Shown: positions 12,301-17,519 of the stretch, one piece after another | Numbering within the stretch: the first letter of the stretch is position 1 | How the letters are laid out: each line of letters starts with the position of its first letter | Assembly: GCF_032854445.1 (NCBI RefSeq) | Contig: NC_088304.1 | Location: 24,787,513 to 24,806,502 of the forward strand | Direction of reading: 5' to 3' | Length of the DNA stretch: 18,990 nt | From: Liolophura sinensis | Taxonomy: Eukaryota > Mollusca > Polyplacophora > Chitonida > Chitonidae | Position numbers and translations under genes: made by a program | Notes under the pieces: generated by a model | The model's input: the letters and a program-made list of their open reading frames with translations, nothing else | The model's database searches: none | Told to the model about the DNA's origin: nothing

Positions 12301-15300
12301 GTCAGAAATGTTTGCCACTGTTTTAACTCAATACTAACCATTTTCTGTCTTCTGCTGTGTTTTCAGAGTCAAAAAAATCAACGAAGGCAGAAAAAGATAA
12401 AAATACACGGGACATAGTTTTAAAGAAAAAGCCACATAAAGAAGACTCTGATTCTGACTCTGGAAATGAGTCAGATTCCTCTGCTGAGTCAGACTCTGAT
12501 GCCATGAGTGACTCAGTATCTGAGTCTGACTCAGATTCAGACTCAGAAGGAAGTCTGCCTGACTCTACCGCACATACTGGCCCTGCCATGAAAAAGAGGA
12601 AACTGAACAATGCAAATAAGGATGGTTTTGAGGTGGTGTCCGAGAATATGGAAGGTAACTGGTTTCATTGTTGTATGATAATACATGAATCACGTGGTTT
12701 CCTGCTCAGTGGTGAATATACAGTTGAAACAAATTTCTACACATCATAGTTTTAATTGCGTTTTCAGCCATGTCATATAACTCTGATCCAAAAAATTCAC
12801 CAAACACGTTCCCTGCCTGTGAATTGCATGCTGCATGGGATATATCAATAGCCAGGTTACTAACTTATTAATTTTGACCCACATAGGTATAAAGCCTCAC
12901 CTAGATGCTGTTGGCTTGGCGATAGGCGCTGCCATGGCAACATCTCAGAAACGGAAGCGTGATATCATAGACCAGGCATACAATCGGTAAGTTTTAATGC
13001 CGGCAGGGTTTCTGTTTTTCGAATAAACCACTCCAGATAACTACTTTTTGATCAGCCTTGTAAAAACGCGTCGGGGCCTCCGTGGCTCAGTCGGTTAAAG
13101 CGCTAGCGCAGCGTAATGACCCAGGAGTCTCTCACCAATGCGGTCGCTGTGAGTTCAAGTCCAGCTCATGCTGGCTTCCTCTCCGGCCGTACGCGTCTTG
13201 TAAATCAGTCTTGTAAAAAGCTTGAATCCAGCTCTGCTGTCTTGTCTTCAGCCTTGCGTCAGGAGAGTCGTCATTACCGGTACCTTTGTGAGGTGCATTG
13301 TTTTTTTTTCAAGCCATAATCTGACCAGCATGAGGTGATGTGGTTTCATTGTCTGTATTGAAGAGGCCTTTAGATCCTGGAAATACATGGAAATAGACAG
13401 TAACTATTTGCAGGCCTTGAAAAACCTGAAAAATTGGGGGATTTTGTTTTTGAGCCTGGAAAATGAGGGGTATTGTCTTTGAACCTGGAAAATCAGAGGG
13501 TGTTGTCTTTGAACCTGGAAAAGCCTGGAAAATCAGGGACTTTTGTCTTTGAACCTAGGAAAACCTGGAAAGTCAGGGGGGTTTGCCTTTGAACCTAGAA
13601 AAGCCTGGAAAATCAGGGGGATTTTTCTTTGAACCTGGAATATCAAGATGTTTTGTCTTTGAGCCTGGAAAAGTGTAACACATGTTTTACACATGTACTG
13701 TGGGCTGTCGATATATGGATTACATAGCCAACAGCAGCTCAGACAGCATACACTTGCTGAAATATGCTGAAAATATTTTTCCAGCATCCTTTTAGTTCCT
13801 TGGAAGTACGACAAAAACATTGCATTGAGTACTTTGAGTGGACAATATATTGTAATTGTTTGGTGCACGTCTGTTGATGAGGAAGTTCAGCTAACGAGAT
13901 CATTTTACATTGCTTGAGGATTTATAACTGAAAACTGAATTTTGAGCCTGGAAAAACCTGGAAATTTGAAATCATGTAGGTGTACGATTCTTATATAATA
14001 CATTGTACCCATCTTGCTTTCTTCTTGACAGGTACTCCTTTGAAGATGCAAATTTACCTGACTGGTTTGCAGCAGACGAAAGAAAACATCACAGGCGGCC
14101 ACATCCTGTAACGAAGGTAATATTGGAAGTTTTTAAGAAAATCAGCAATGTCAAAACAGGAATGCTCTATTTTAATATCTTTGAATCTTCAAATTCTCAA
14201 AACCATGGGAAGGTCAGCCTGCAACCTGCAGATGGCCATGGGTTTCCCCTGGGCTATGCCTGTTTTCCTCCCTCCCGAATGCTAGCTGTCATCGAATAAG
14301 TGAAATATTCTTGAGTATGGCGTAAAATACCAATCAAATGAATAATTCAAATCCTTAAAAAAGGAGCAGTATGGCAATTTCCACTGCTTATTTATTAACA
14401 ATGTGTCTGAGAGAGAAAAAAGCAGGATGCACATTTTAGTGGCATAGTGCACATTTTAGTGGCAGAGTGCACATTTTAGTGGCATCGTACGCATTTCAGT
14501 GGCAGGATGCGCATTTCAGTGGCAGGGTGCACATGTTAGTGGCAGGGTGCGCATGTTAGTGGCAAAGTGCACATTTTAGTGGCAGGGTGCACATGTTAGT
14601 GGCAGAGTGCACATGTTAGTGGCAGAGTGCACGTTTTAGTGGCAGAGTGCACATGTTAGTGGCAGGGTGCACATGTTAGTGGCAGAGTGCACATTTTAGT
14701 GGCAGGGTGCACATGTTTGTGGCAGGGTACGCATTTCAGTGGCAGGATGCGCATTTCAGTGGCAGGGTGCACATGTTAGTGGCAGGGTGCGCATGTTAGT
14801 GGCAAAGTGCACATTTTAGTGGCAGGGTGCACATGTTAGTGGCAGAGTGCACATGTTAGTGGCAGGTTGCACATTTTAGTGGCAAAGTGCACATTTTAGT
14901 GGCAGAGAGCACATTTTAGTGGCAGGGTACGCATTTCAGTGGCAGGATGCGCATTTCAGTGGCAGGGTGCACATGTTAGTGGCAGGGTGTGCATGTTAGT
15001 GGCAAAGTGCACATTTTAGTGGCAGGGTGCACATGTTAGTGGCAGAGTGCACATGTTAGTGGCAGGGTGCACATTTTAGTGGCAGAGTGCACATGTTAGT
15101 GGCAGGGTGCACATGTTAGTGACAGAGTGCACATTTTAGTGGCAGGGTGCACATGTTGGTGGCAGAGTGCACATTTTAGTGGCAGAGTGCGCACATTTCT
15201 AAACAGAAGCCTGGCTAAACATATGATTTATCTGACCAAAGAGAGGTTGAAAGTACTAGTTGACCATTGGTCATGGACCATGACAAAATAGTGTCTGATC

Positions 15301-16245
15301 TGTACTCTAACAGGTCTGGTCAGCCACTGGACCAAGGAATTTGGGGCAAATTCTTTTTTTCTGCAAGTTGTAGTGACCATTATTGCTTATAAAAGGTAGC
15401 CTCGAAATAATCATTAAGTTAGTACAGGACACATAGGCAAATCTTCCAGCTATTCACAATAAAAATGGTGGCGGTGTTATTTATATAGCAGTTTTGTCCT
15501 GTACCAAACAGTTGGCTACTGTCAAAATACTATTTGCTGCAGGACATTGTTTCCAGGCTGGAAGGACTGCTTTACCAGTGGGTACCAATGAAAAGTGGGT
15601 TGCTTTGTCTGGAGACTTCATATTTTACGACTTTCATTGAGTTTTCTTAAGTGGACAGTTCTTCCCATGTTTTGCATTTTTCCTGTAAAATTTCACCTGG
15701 GTAGATCGCGACATGTTGGTCTGTAAGTAGAAGTACCCTAACGAACGTGAGATAAGCTGTTTCTGAATGTGCATTGGAATAGGTAGACGATAGTCAAATG
15801 AAGCAAGGTGAAGATACTCCCTGCTGAAATACACGTACATTTGATTTCCCATGCTAGGGGTGGGGGTGGGGTGGGGATATATTTGCATGCATTTCTGTCT
15901 GTCTCTCTGTCAGCAACTTTACGAAATAAAAGCAAGGATTTGGATGAAATTTTGTGCACAACTTAGCCTTAGCATTTTCATCCATATTCAAATCAAAATA
16001 TTTTTTAAATGATTATTCATCACAGCCAGAAAGGACTTTGTTGTAACTCCTGCAGTTTTGCACATTTAGCTGTGACAAGTTTGCGCACTCAGAGTGTTTT
16101 CATGTAATTGTATTCTGTATATAAAATTGATTGATGTTTATCTTCTGTCAAGGAGGAAGTTTTGCAGTACAAACAGAGGGAGAGAGAAATAAATGCCAGA
16201 CCAATTAAGAAAATAGCTGAGGCTAAAGCGAGAAAGAAGAGGAAA
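187..16245 (+). CDS. FTSJ3: FTSJ3/Spb1 pre-rRNA 2'-O-ribose methyltransferase, partial at both ends, 16 exons
   Basis: Joining 187-339, 1868-1947, 2776-2875, 4252-4567, 5565-5673, 6898-6998, 7869-7943, 8685-8783, 9380-9515, 10059-10246, 10484-10577, 11582-11675, 12367-12654, 12887-12986, 14032-14116 and 16153-16245 gives one open frame of 704 residues with GT..AG introns throughout. Residues 1-175 are an FtsJ/RlmE-type fold with SAM motif I (DLCAAPGGW, residues 28-36) and the catalytic tetrad K9, D95, K135 and E170. Residues ~218-345 match the SPB1 central region. Residues ~313-600 are acidic and Ser/Asp-rich linkers. Residues ~605-704 ([33 protein letters not shown]) begin the SPB1 C-terminal domain. 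The family acts in the nucleolus on large-subunit pre-rRNA, methylating the 25S/28S A-loop in yeast and taking part in pre-rRNA processing. Human FTSJ3 is about 847 residues, so roughly 20-25 N-terminal and 100 C-terminal residues are outside the window. Orthology rests on recalled family sequence, not on a search. Confidence 0.96.
327..1420 (+). repeat. Intron 1 minisatellite, ~28 bp unit derived from the exon 1 donor junction
   Basis: A degenerate array with a unit of about 28 bp, made of TGTTATTGTGG, GTAAGTGAGG and TGTCC. The first unit overlaps the last ~13 coding bases of exon 1 (TGTTATTGTAG) and its donor. About 18 further units keep GTAAGTG; others have diverged to GTAAGAG, GATAAGTG or GAGTGAGTG. 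A block near 715-895 is duplicated at 1033-1213 with a 318 bp offset, showing later segmental expansion. The array is interrupted by a SINE and resumes at 1685 for about one more unit. Confidence 0.93.
1421..1684 (-). mobile_element. Full-length family A tRNA-derived SINE with 9-bp target duplication
   Basis: On the minus strand the element starts with GGGCCTCC and a tRNA-like head. The B box reads GAGTTCAAGTC; the A box is degenerate (AGCCCAGTTGGATAGC). A central segment follows with the GGGTTCCCCCTGGGCTCTGC block, then TTGAGTACGGCGTAAAAC and a tail ending AATTAAATAAAT. Both flanks carry TGTTATTGT (1412-1420 and 1685-1693). Because that 9-mer is also part of the host minisatellite, the SINE clearly entered an array that already existed. 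Confidence 0.9.
1868..1947 (+). CDS. FTSJ3: FTSJ3 exon 2: SAM-binding motif (LQEDIT)
   Basis: The acceptor ATTTCAG precedes 1868 and the donor GTGAGG follows at 1948. With the G carried over from exon 1 the first codon is Ala, followed by [11 protein letters not shown] and [12 protein letters not shown]. The D of QEDIT is the position that contacts the adenine of SAM in FtsJ-type enzymes. The exon ends in phase 0. A G-quadruplex-type run starts 23 nt after the donor. Confidence 0.96.
1971..2178 (+). repeat. G/T-rich degenerate tandem repeat in intron 2, with G-quadruplex motif
   Basis: The stretch opens with four G-runs (GGGTGGGTGGGTGGGG, 1971-1986), a canonical G-quadruplex motif on the sense strand. 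It continues as an irregular repeat of GGGTGGCTTTGTGGG and GTGGTTGGGTGGC blocks of about 20-30 bp. It starts 23 nt after the exon 2 donor and ends where the 34-bp array begins. Confidence 0.85.
2187..2662 (+). repeat. 34-bp minisatellite, 14 units, intron 2
   Basis: Fourteen units of exactly 34 bp, each containing TTGWCCATGGCC and GGTCAGTGTAAA or AGTCAGTGTAAA. Three variable sites (CATTG or CTTTG; TTGACC or TTCACC; CCAGTC or CCGGTC) combine into recurring types. Units 5-7 have nearly the same pattern as units 10-12, which suggests a higher-order period of five units (170 bp). The first unit is the most diverged. Confidence 0.95.
2776..2875 (+). CDS. FTSJ3: FTSJ3 exon 3: catalytic Asp (LNDGAPNVG)
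   Basis: The acceptor is ACTATAG. The exon starts in phase 0 with [12 protein letters not shown] and carries [10 protein letters not shown], where D95 is the second residue of the K-D-K-E tetrad. It leaves one base of a split Thr codon before the donor GTGAGA at 2876. Confidence 0.95.
2876..4251 (+). other. Intron 3: mostly unique AT-rich sequence
   Basis: No gene is recognisable in these 1.4 kb and the short frames here look incidental. The stretch holds a small 16-bp tandem repeat (listed separately), a G-tract at 4013-4025, and an inverted 10-mer pair TGGGCGCCAT (3259-3268) / ATGGCGCCCA (4039-4048). That pair could mark the ends of an old non-autonomous element but is too short to prove it. 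Confidence 0.6.
3735..3794 (+). repeat. 16-bp tandem repeat with GGCGCC cores, intron 3
   Basis: Three units of TTTCATGGGCGCCACC (3747-3762, 3763-3778, 3779-3794, with one or no changes each) follow a diverged partial unit at 3735-3746. Each unit holds the palindrome GGCGCC. The same core recurs in isolation near 3261 and 4041. Confidence 0.85.
4252..4567 (+). CDS. FTSJ3: FTSJ3 exon 4: catalytic Lys and Glu, end of methyltransferase domain
   Basis: The acceptor is TTCCCCCAG, a strong pyrimidine tract. The exon encodes 104 whole codons: [12 protein letters not shown], then [11 protein letters not shown] with K135, [20 protein letters not shown] with E170, and the family-typical [21 protein letters not shown]. 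The phase is set by the split codons on either side. The donor GTGAGT at 4568 cuts the AAG of a Lys codon. A 47-bp minisatellite begins about 14-20 nt into the next intron. Confidence 0.97.
4584..5455 (+). repeat. 47-bp minisatellite, about 18 units, intron 4
   Basis: The unit is 47 bp and contains GGATATCTGTTCTTCACATG, ACTGCTTGTCTTTGACC and ATTGTAGAG. Unit starts at 4631, 4678, 4725, 4772, 4819 and 4866 confirm the period. Variants (ACTGC or ACTAC; TTATAG, TAATAG or TTGTAG; TTTGACC or TGTGACC) group by position, with a homogenised block from about 4678 to 4985. The array fills almost the whole intron, starting about 16 nt after the exon 4 donor and ending about 110 nt before exon 5. Confidence 0.95.
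5565..5673 (+). CDS. FTSJ3: FTSJ3 exon 5: start of SPB1 central region
   Basis: The acceptor is TTCCCGCAG. After one base that completes a Lys codon come 36 codons with [20 protein letters not shown], closely matching the EGYAEGD-TLYH segment of animal FTSJ3, then [10 protein letters not shown]. The donor is GTGAGT at 5674, phase 0. Confidence 0.95.
5890..6034 (+). mobile_element. 5'-truncated family A SINE, intron 5
   Basis: The copy begins near AGGTCTGCCAGCAACCTG and includes GGTTTCCCCCGGGCTCTGCC, AATGCTGGCTGCTGTCG, TTGAGTATGGCGTAAAAC and an AAATAAATAAATAAAT tail. The tRNA-like head is absent, as expected for target-primed reverse transcription that stopped early. I could not assign a clean target duplication. 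Confidence 0.88.
6035..6165. other. Coding-like unique segment between two SINEs
   Basis: This 130-bp piece is open on both strands. The plus frame reads [20 protein letters not shown]; the minus frame reads [20 protein letters not shown]. It is preceded on the plus strand by an acceptor-like TTTTTGACTTCCAG (6047-6060). It is not needed for the FTSJ3 frame, because exons 5 and 6 join directly in phase. It could be a fossil exon, a piece of another gene carried in, or chance. Confidence 0.3.
6166..6362 (-). mobile_element. Diverged family A SINE, minus strand, intron 5
   Basis: Read on the minus strand it contains the B-box-like GTGAGTTCAAGTCCAGCTC, CTTCCTCTCCGG, a diverged central block and TTAAGTATGGCGTAAAACAC with tail CAATCAAATAC. 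The A-box end of the tRNA head is missing. It faces the other SINE of this intron, giving an inverted pair about 130 bp apart. Confidence 0.85.
6363..6897 (+). other. Intron 5, 3' part: nothing recognised
   Basis: AT-rich sequence with scattered AATAAA motifs (for example near 6801) and no repeat, open frame of substance or RNA gene that I can identify. Confidence 0.6.
6898..6998 (+). CDS. FTSJ3: FTSJ3 exon 6: SPB1 central region ([17 protein letters not shown])
   Basis: The acceptor is TTTATAG. The exon reads [19 protein letters not shown] and then [14 protein letters not shown], equivalent to the CCQDIRVLGRKEL stretch of vertebrate FTSJ3. The donor GTGAGTAAC at 6999 splits a Lys codon and is repeated three more times in the next ~50 nt of intron. 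Confidence 0.95.
6999..7066 (+). repeat. Tandem copies of the exon 6 splice donor, intron 6
   Basis: GTGAGTAAC occurs at 6999 (the authentic donor), 7012, 7025 and 7044, with spacing 13, 13 and 19 bp, embedded in AGTAACAGTA-type repeats that fade by 7066. The donor is therefore the first unit of a short array. Confidence 0.85.
7470..7581 (+). repeat. 18-19 bp minisatellite grown from a SINE block, intron 6
   Basis: Six units of GGTTTCCTYCACCAYCCA type start at 7470, 7488, 7506, 7525, 7544 and 7563. A seventh (7582) continues directly into a diverged SINE tail. The unit corresponds to the GGTTTCCTCCCACC block found inside family A SINEs, so the array probably expanded from a SINE. Confidence 0.8.
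7582..7660 (+). mobile_element. Diverged 3' end of a family A-like SINE, intron 6
   Basis: GGTTTCCTCCATCCATAAAA, CTGCCTGCCATTGT and CTTGAGTGTGGCATTAAAC are followed by an ACTAATAAATAA tail. These match, in order, the blocks in the 3' half of the other family A copies, with more divergence. The 5' part is replaced by the minisatellite just upstream. Confidence 0.75.
7869..7943 (+). CDS. FTSJ3: FTSJ3 exon 7: SPB1 central region ([13 protein letters not shown])
   Basis: The acceptor is TGTTGCAG. The first base completes the Lys codon split in exon 6. The product [20 protein letters not shown] aligns with the SLLNWRTKLR segment of the family, then becomes charged. The donor is GTAAGT at 7944, again within a Lys codon. 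Confidence 0.93.
7944..8684 (+). other. Intron 7: nothing recognised
   Basis: AT-rich intronic sequence of 741 bp with no repeat array, no SINE and no convincing frame. Confidence 0.6.
8685..8783 (+). CDS. FTSJ3: FTSJ3 exon 8: acidic coiled segment
   Basis: The acceptor is TTGTCACAG. There are 32 codons, almost all Glu, Asp, Ala, Lys and Arg, ending [17 protein letters not shown]. This corresponds to the acidic stretch followed by a basic helix that occurs at this point in vertebrate FTSJ3. The donor is GTGAGA at 8784. Low complexity makes the assignment depend mainly on phase and order. Confidence 0.9.
8784..9379 (+). other. Intron 8: nothing recognised
   Basis: Intronic sequence of 596 bp, somewhat more GC-balanced than its neighbours, with a T-tract at about 8949-8962. 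Several short frames are open, including readthrough of exon 8, but none has a recognisable product. Confidence 0.55.
9380..9515 (+). CDS. FTSJ3: FTSJ3 exon 9: basic helix and LKMD-like motif
   Basis: The acceptor is TTTGTGAAG, less pyrimidine-rich than the others. The exon reads [20 protein letters not shown] followed by [20 protein letters not shown], matching the basic helix, the KMDLPG-like step and the GMFSL-like step of the family. It ends in phase 0 before the donor GTGTGA at 9516. Confidence 0.93.
9516..10058 (+). other. Intron 9: nothing recognised
   Basis: AT-rich intronic sequence of 543 bp ending in a long T tract that serves as the exon 10 acceptor region. No repeat or element was seen. 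Confidence 0.6.
10059..10246 (+). CDS. FTSJ3: FTSJ3 exon 10: acidic linker
   Basis: The acceptor is a long T tract ending TTTTTTCAG. There are 62 codons rich in Glu and Asp, including [20 protein letters not shown] and an acidic end LDSDSDE. The composition fits the acidic region between the central and C-terminal domains of SPB1 proteins. The donor GTGAGT is at 10247. Confidence 0.9.
10484..10577 (+). CDS. FTSJ3: FTSJ3 exon 11: NPLVVSLED motif
   Basis: The acceptor is ATCTTTCAG. The exon encodes [19 protein letters not shown] and ends LDSWFGK, equivalent to the NPLLVPLEEK...LWFSK segment of vertebrate FTSJ3. The donor GTCAGA at 10578 is a poor match to consensus at +3 and +6, but the next exon continues in phase. 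Confidence 0.93.
10718..10858 (+). mobile_element. 5'-truncated family A SINE with 14-bp target duplication, intron 11
   Basis: The copy starts GCCAGCAACCTGTAG and contains GGTTCCCCCGGGCTCTGCC, ATGCTGGCCGCCGTCATA, TGAAATATTCTTAAGTAC and a GATAAATAAATAAAT tail. It is bounded by perfect direct repeats TGGGAATAGGGTTT at 10704-10717 and 10859-10872, so the insertion boundaries are exact. Confidence 0.93.
11198..11430 (+). mobile_element. 5'-truncated family B SINE with 10-bp target duplication, intron 11
   Basis: The copy contains GACGTTCAACATGAAGGCC, CGTATCAGTATAATGACTCG, CTCAGTGAAGCA, GTCCTGCAACAAGGAGGCAC and CAAGCACTCATTCACTC at the 3' end. ACAAATCTAA flanks it at 11188-11197 and 11431-11440. 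The tRNA-like head is absent. Two more copies of the same family lie in intron 16. Confidence 0.92.
11582..11675 (+). CDS. FTSJ3: FTSJ3 exon 12: VFAGLEN segment
   Basis: The acceptor is TGTTTGTAG. The product [20 protein letters not shown] matches the FAGIEDDADEALEI segment of vertebrates, followed by [10 protein letters not shown]. One base is left over before the donor GTGTGT at 11676. Confidence 0.93.
11815..11990 (+). mobile_element. Probable old tRNA-derived SINE fragment, plus strand, intron 12
   Basis: A tRNA-like B box GGTTCAAATCC lies at 11856-11866, preceded by CAGTTAATGAGCTTATGACC. About 100 bp further come GTCAGCTACCTGACAGAGGG and ACATTCCTGAGTAAGG, resembling the middle and 3' parts of mollusc SINEs. 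It is badly diverged and the boundaries are approximate. Confidence 0.5.
11991..12235 (-). mobile_element. Probable old tRNA-derived SINE, minus strand, intron 12
   Basis: On the minus strand GAGGTCGCTGGTTCAAATCT (tRNA B box; GGTTCAAATCT at 12191-12201) is followed by GTCAGGAGGTTTCTCAGG, a GGTACATGTACC palindrome (12079-12090), TGGCATTAAAAC and a TTCAAATAAATAAATA tail. The architecture matches the other SINEs here, but it is a different or older subfamily. It lies tail-to-tail with the plus-strand fragment before it. Confidence 0.6.
12367..12654 (+). CDS. FTSJ3: FTSJ3 exon 13: Ser/Asp tract and start of SPB1 C-terminal domain
   Basis: The acceptor is TGTTTTCAG. A Lys-rich start ([15 protein letters not shown]) leads into a long Asp/Ser/Glu tract (residues ~546-585) that looks like casein kinase 2 substrate sequence, then MKKRKL, a candidate nuclear signal, and NKDGFEVV, the DGFEIV motif that opens the C-terminal domain. 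The Ser/Asp tract is where vertebrate FTSJ3 also has a Ser/Glu/Asp run. The donor is GTAACT at 12655. Confidence 0.94.
12887..12986 (+). CDS. FTSJ3: FTSJ3 exon 14: SPB1 C-terminal domain (GLALGAAMA)
   Basis: The acceptor is CCACATAG. The exon encodes [20 protein letters not shown] and [13 protein letters not shown], corresponding to the LDPEGLALGAVIAS...KRDLIDNSFNR block of human FTSJ3. The donor is GTAAGT at 12987, splitting an Arg codon. Confidence 0.95.
13067..13203 (+). mobile_element. Head-only family A SINE copy with 16-bp target duplication, intron 14
   Basis: The tRNA-like head is nearly consensus: GGGGCCTCCGTGGCTCAGTC carries the A box and GTGAGTTCAAGTCCAGC the B box. It continues to TTCCTCTCCGGCCGTACG and stops where the full-length copy goes on to GTGGGGAAGG. 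Direct repeats ATCAGYCTTGTAAAAA (13051-13066 and 13204-13219, 15 of 16 identical) enclose it; an inner ACGCGTC repeat (13066-13072, 13191-13197) is also present. It resembles a tRNA gene, but the 3' side and the flanks mark it as a retroposed copy. Confidence 0.82.
13385..13675 (+). repeat. Intron 14 minisatellite with GAACCTGGAAAA units
   Basis: About eight to nine units built from TTTGAACCTGGAAAA, an optional GCCTGGAAAA and TCAGGGGGATTTTGTC, so the period alternates between about 28 and 38 bp. An isolated copy (TTTGAGCCTGGAAAAACCTG) lies downstream at about 13941-13963. The minus-strand frame through the array is a low-complexity product and not a gene. Confidence 0.85.
14032..14116 (+). 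CDS. FTSJ3: FTSJ3 exon 15: SPB1 C-terminal domain (LPDWFAADE)
   Basis: The acceptor is TTCTTGACAG. The product [20 protein letters not shown] plus RRPHPVTK matches the [21 protein letters not shown] segment of vertebrates. It ends in phase 0 before the donor GTAATA at 14117. Confidence 0.95.
14203..14345 (+). mobile_element. 5'-truncated family A SINE with diverged 15-bp target duplication, intron 15
   Basis: The copy contains GGAAGGTCAGCCTGCAACCT, GGTTTCCCCTGGGCTATGCC, AATGCTAGCTGTCATCG, TTGAGTATGGCGTAAAATAC and CAATCAAATGAATAA. TTCAAATYCTYAAAA flanks it at 14188-14202 and 14346-14360 with 13 of 15 positions identical. It begins 86 bp after the exon 15 donor. Confidence 0.85.
14421..15200 (+). 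repeat. 20-bp minisatellite, 38 units with no indels, intron 15
   Basis: From 14421 to 15180 every unit is exactly 20 bp, of the form GTGCACATKTTAGTGGCAGR. A degraded last unit reaches 15200. Variant units (TACGCATTTCAGT, ATGCGCATTTCAGT) mark recurring blocks near 14481, 14721 and 14921, so multi-unit segments of 12 and 10 units have been duplicated. The perfect register over 760 bp means substitutions, but no length changes, have accumulated. Confidence 0.97.
15201..16152 (+). other. Intron 15, 3' part: G-quadruplex motif, otherwise nothing recognised
   Basis: Unique sequence with a canonical G-quadruplex motif at 15857-15876 (GGGGTGGGGGTGGGGTGGGG). A near-palindromic GGTCATGGACCATGAC lies around 15269-15284. 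No gene or SINE was identified. Confidence 0.6.
16153..16245 (+). CDS. FTSJ3: FTSJ3 exon 16, last coding exon visible: [17 protein letters not shown]
   Basis: The acceptor is TCTGTCAAG. The exon reads [20 protein letters not shown] then [11 protein letters not shown], one of the most conserved blocks of SPB1 proteins. The donor GTAAGT is at 16246. The following exon, expected to encode the RR-rich tail with the YVVAKK-like motif, was not found in the remaining 2.7 kb, so this intron is open at the window edge. Confidence 0.95.
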
Positions 16246-17519
16246 GTAAGTAAAGCATGGATTTATAGTTTGCCTGTAAATGCTCTGAAATTATTAAATT
16301 TCTGTGATCATGTCTCTTTTCAGTATTGGAATCCTTGCTAAGGTTCATGTAAATGCATGTTTAATGTAGAACCCCAGCGCTGGACCTTTCAAACTGCATA
16401 TGGATGCATTTATGTTCCCTGAATCAGTTCCGATGGTATAAATCGTCAAACACGGTAGAATCAGACATCAGAAAATTTACTCCACTTCGATTGAGCCACC
16501 GTTGACCGTGTGAAATCACGGCAGTTCATTCCCCGCAGATGTGTGAGGCTTCTCTGTGTACAACACACCACAGGAGACAATCGTTACACTTTTACAACTA
16601 CTTTCCAGATTATTCTATGCTCAAGAGTGGTTTTGCCACTGGAGTAACACAATGCAAGGTACTTCAAAGTTACATACATGGCCTAAAAATGCCATAGACT
16701 GAAAAAATATGGACCAGATCTCCTCAGAAACACGCTTTGGAGGACTCGCGATCATAGTGGTTTTGAGACTTGCTAATTCACCCATGACTACTAAAATAAA
16801 AGGCCAATGGACGAGGCTTACATCCCTCCCCAAAACAGCTAAACGAAAAAGAGAAGTCCAAATTTTTACTCCTGGAAAGCAGAAGTGGCTTTGTTACTTT
16901 GATTGTTTGAAACAGCATGCTGTGACACGACCTGTAGGGTGCCGCTAGCCTTTGCCCTACAGTGGCCACAAGGCTACAGGGTGACCCTCAGACTCGGATT
17001 CTTACCTAGCCTATAGGCCATTGTGCACACATCATGGTACCCTGCAGCATACTCTGCGTTGAAGCCCGTAACGGGAAATCAGACAGAATTTTAATTGGTT
17101 TTTCTATGTGTTAACAATTGCTGTTTCCATTCAATATAATTCAAGCCTGATTTATTTTTGCCAGTGATATTTTTTTAAAACACAACAGATCAGCTTGTTG
17201 TTAGTGTCACAGGTGTTGAGTGACAGTCTGTTGTTGCCATGCAGCTCACAGTTGGCTGGCCCGACTGCATGGAGCCTTGTGTCGCAGCTTGTAGGCCTAT
17301 GGCTTGACTTGGCTATAGAAAATTATAATTTGTGGACTGTGAAAATGCACCAGATTATCAACGAGTATTACCATAATTCGATGGATGTCCAGTTCATGTC
17401 AGACAAACCAGACGGGAGTACATTTGTGTCATCTGCGGTGTCTGGTATGTGAGCGAAAATCGGTCATTGTATGGCTCAGTCGCTATGCTGTACACACTTT
17501 TCCAACTTCTAATAAAACT
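16246..17519 (+). other. Intron 16, 5' part: hairpin and one open frame, no gene recognised
   Basis: No FTSJ3 exon was found. Visible items are a CCAGCGCTGG palindrome (16374-16383), a hairpin CTGTAGGG/CCCTACAG (16932-16939 with 16955-16962), and an open plus-strand frame at 17195-17452 that I do not recognise (it includes IINEYYHNSMDVQFMSDKPD). The expected basic C-terminal FTSJ3 sequence is absent. Confidence 0.5.

Noticed and set aside
12323-12610. Minus-strand frame rich in Ser and Glu opposite exon 13
   Set aside because: It is the antisense shadow of the Ser/Asp codon repeat of FTSJ3 and has no independent support.
12655-12749. Extension of exon 13 to the TAG at 12747 as a gene end
   Set aside because: The next exon continues the conserved SPB1 C-terminal domain in the right phase across a GTAACT..TAG intron, so the extension is only intron read-through.
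13073-13160. A functional tRNA gene
   Set aside because: A and B boxes are present, but the 3' acceptor arm does not pair with the 5' end, the sequence continues into SINE body, and the copy is enclosed by a target duplication.
13067-14345. One SINE split into a head (intron 14) and a tail (intron 15) by insertion of exon 15
   Set aside because: The two pieces are complementary halves, but each has its own separate direct repeats, so they are independent insertions. Exon 15 is conserved family sequence.
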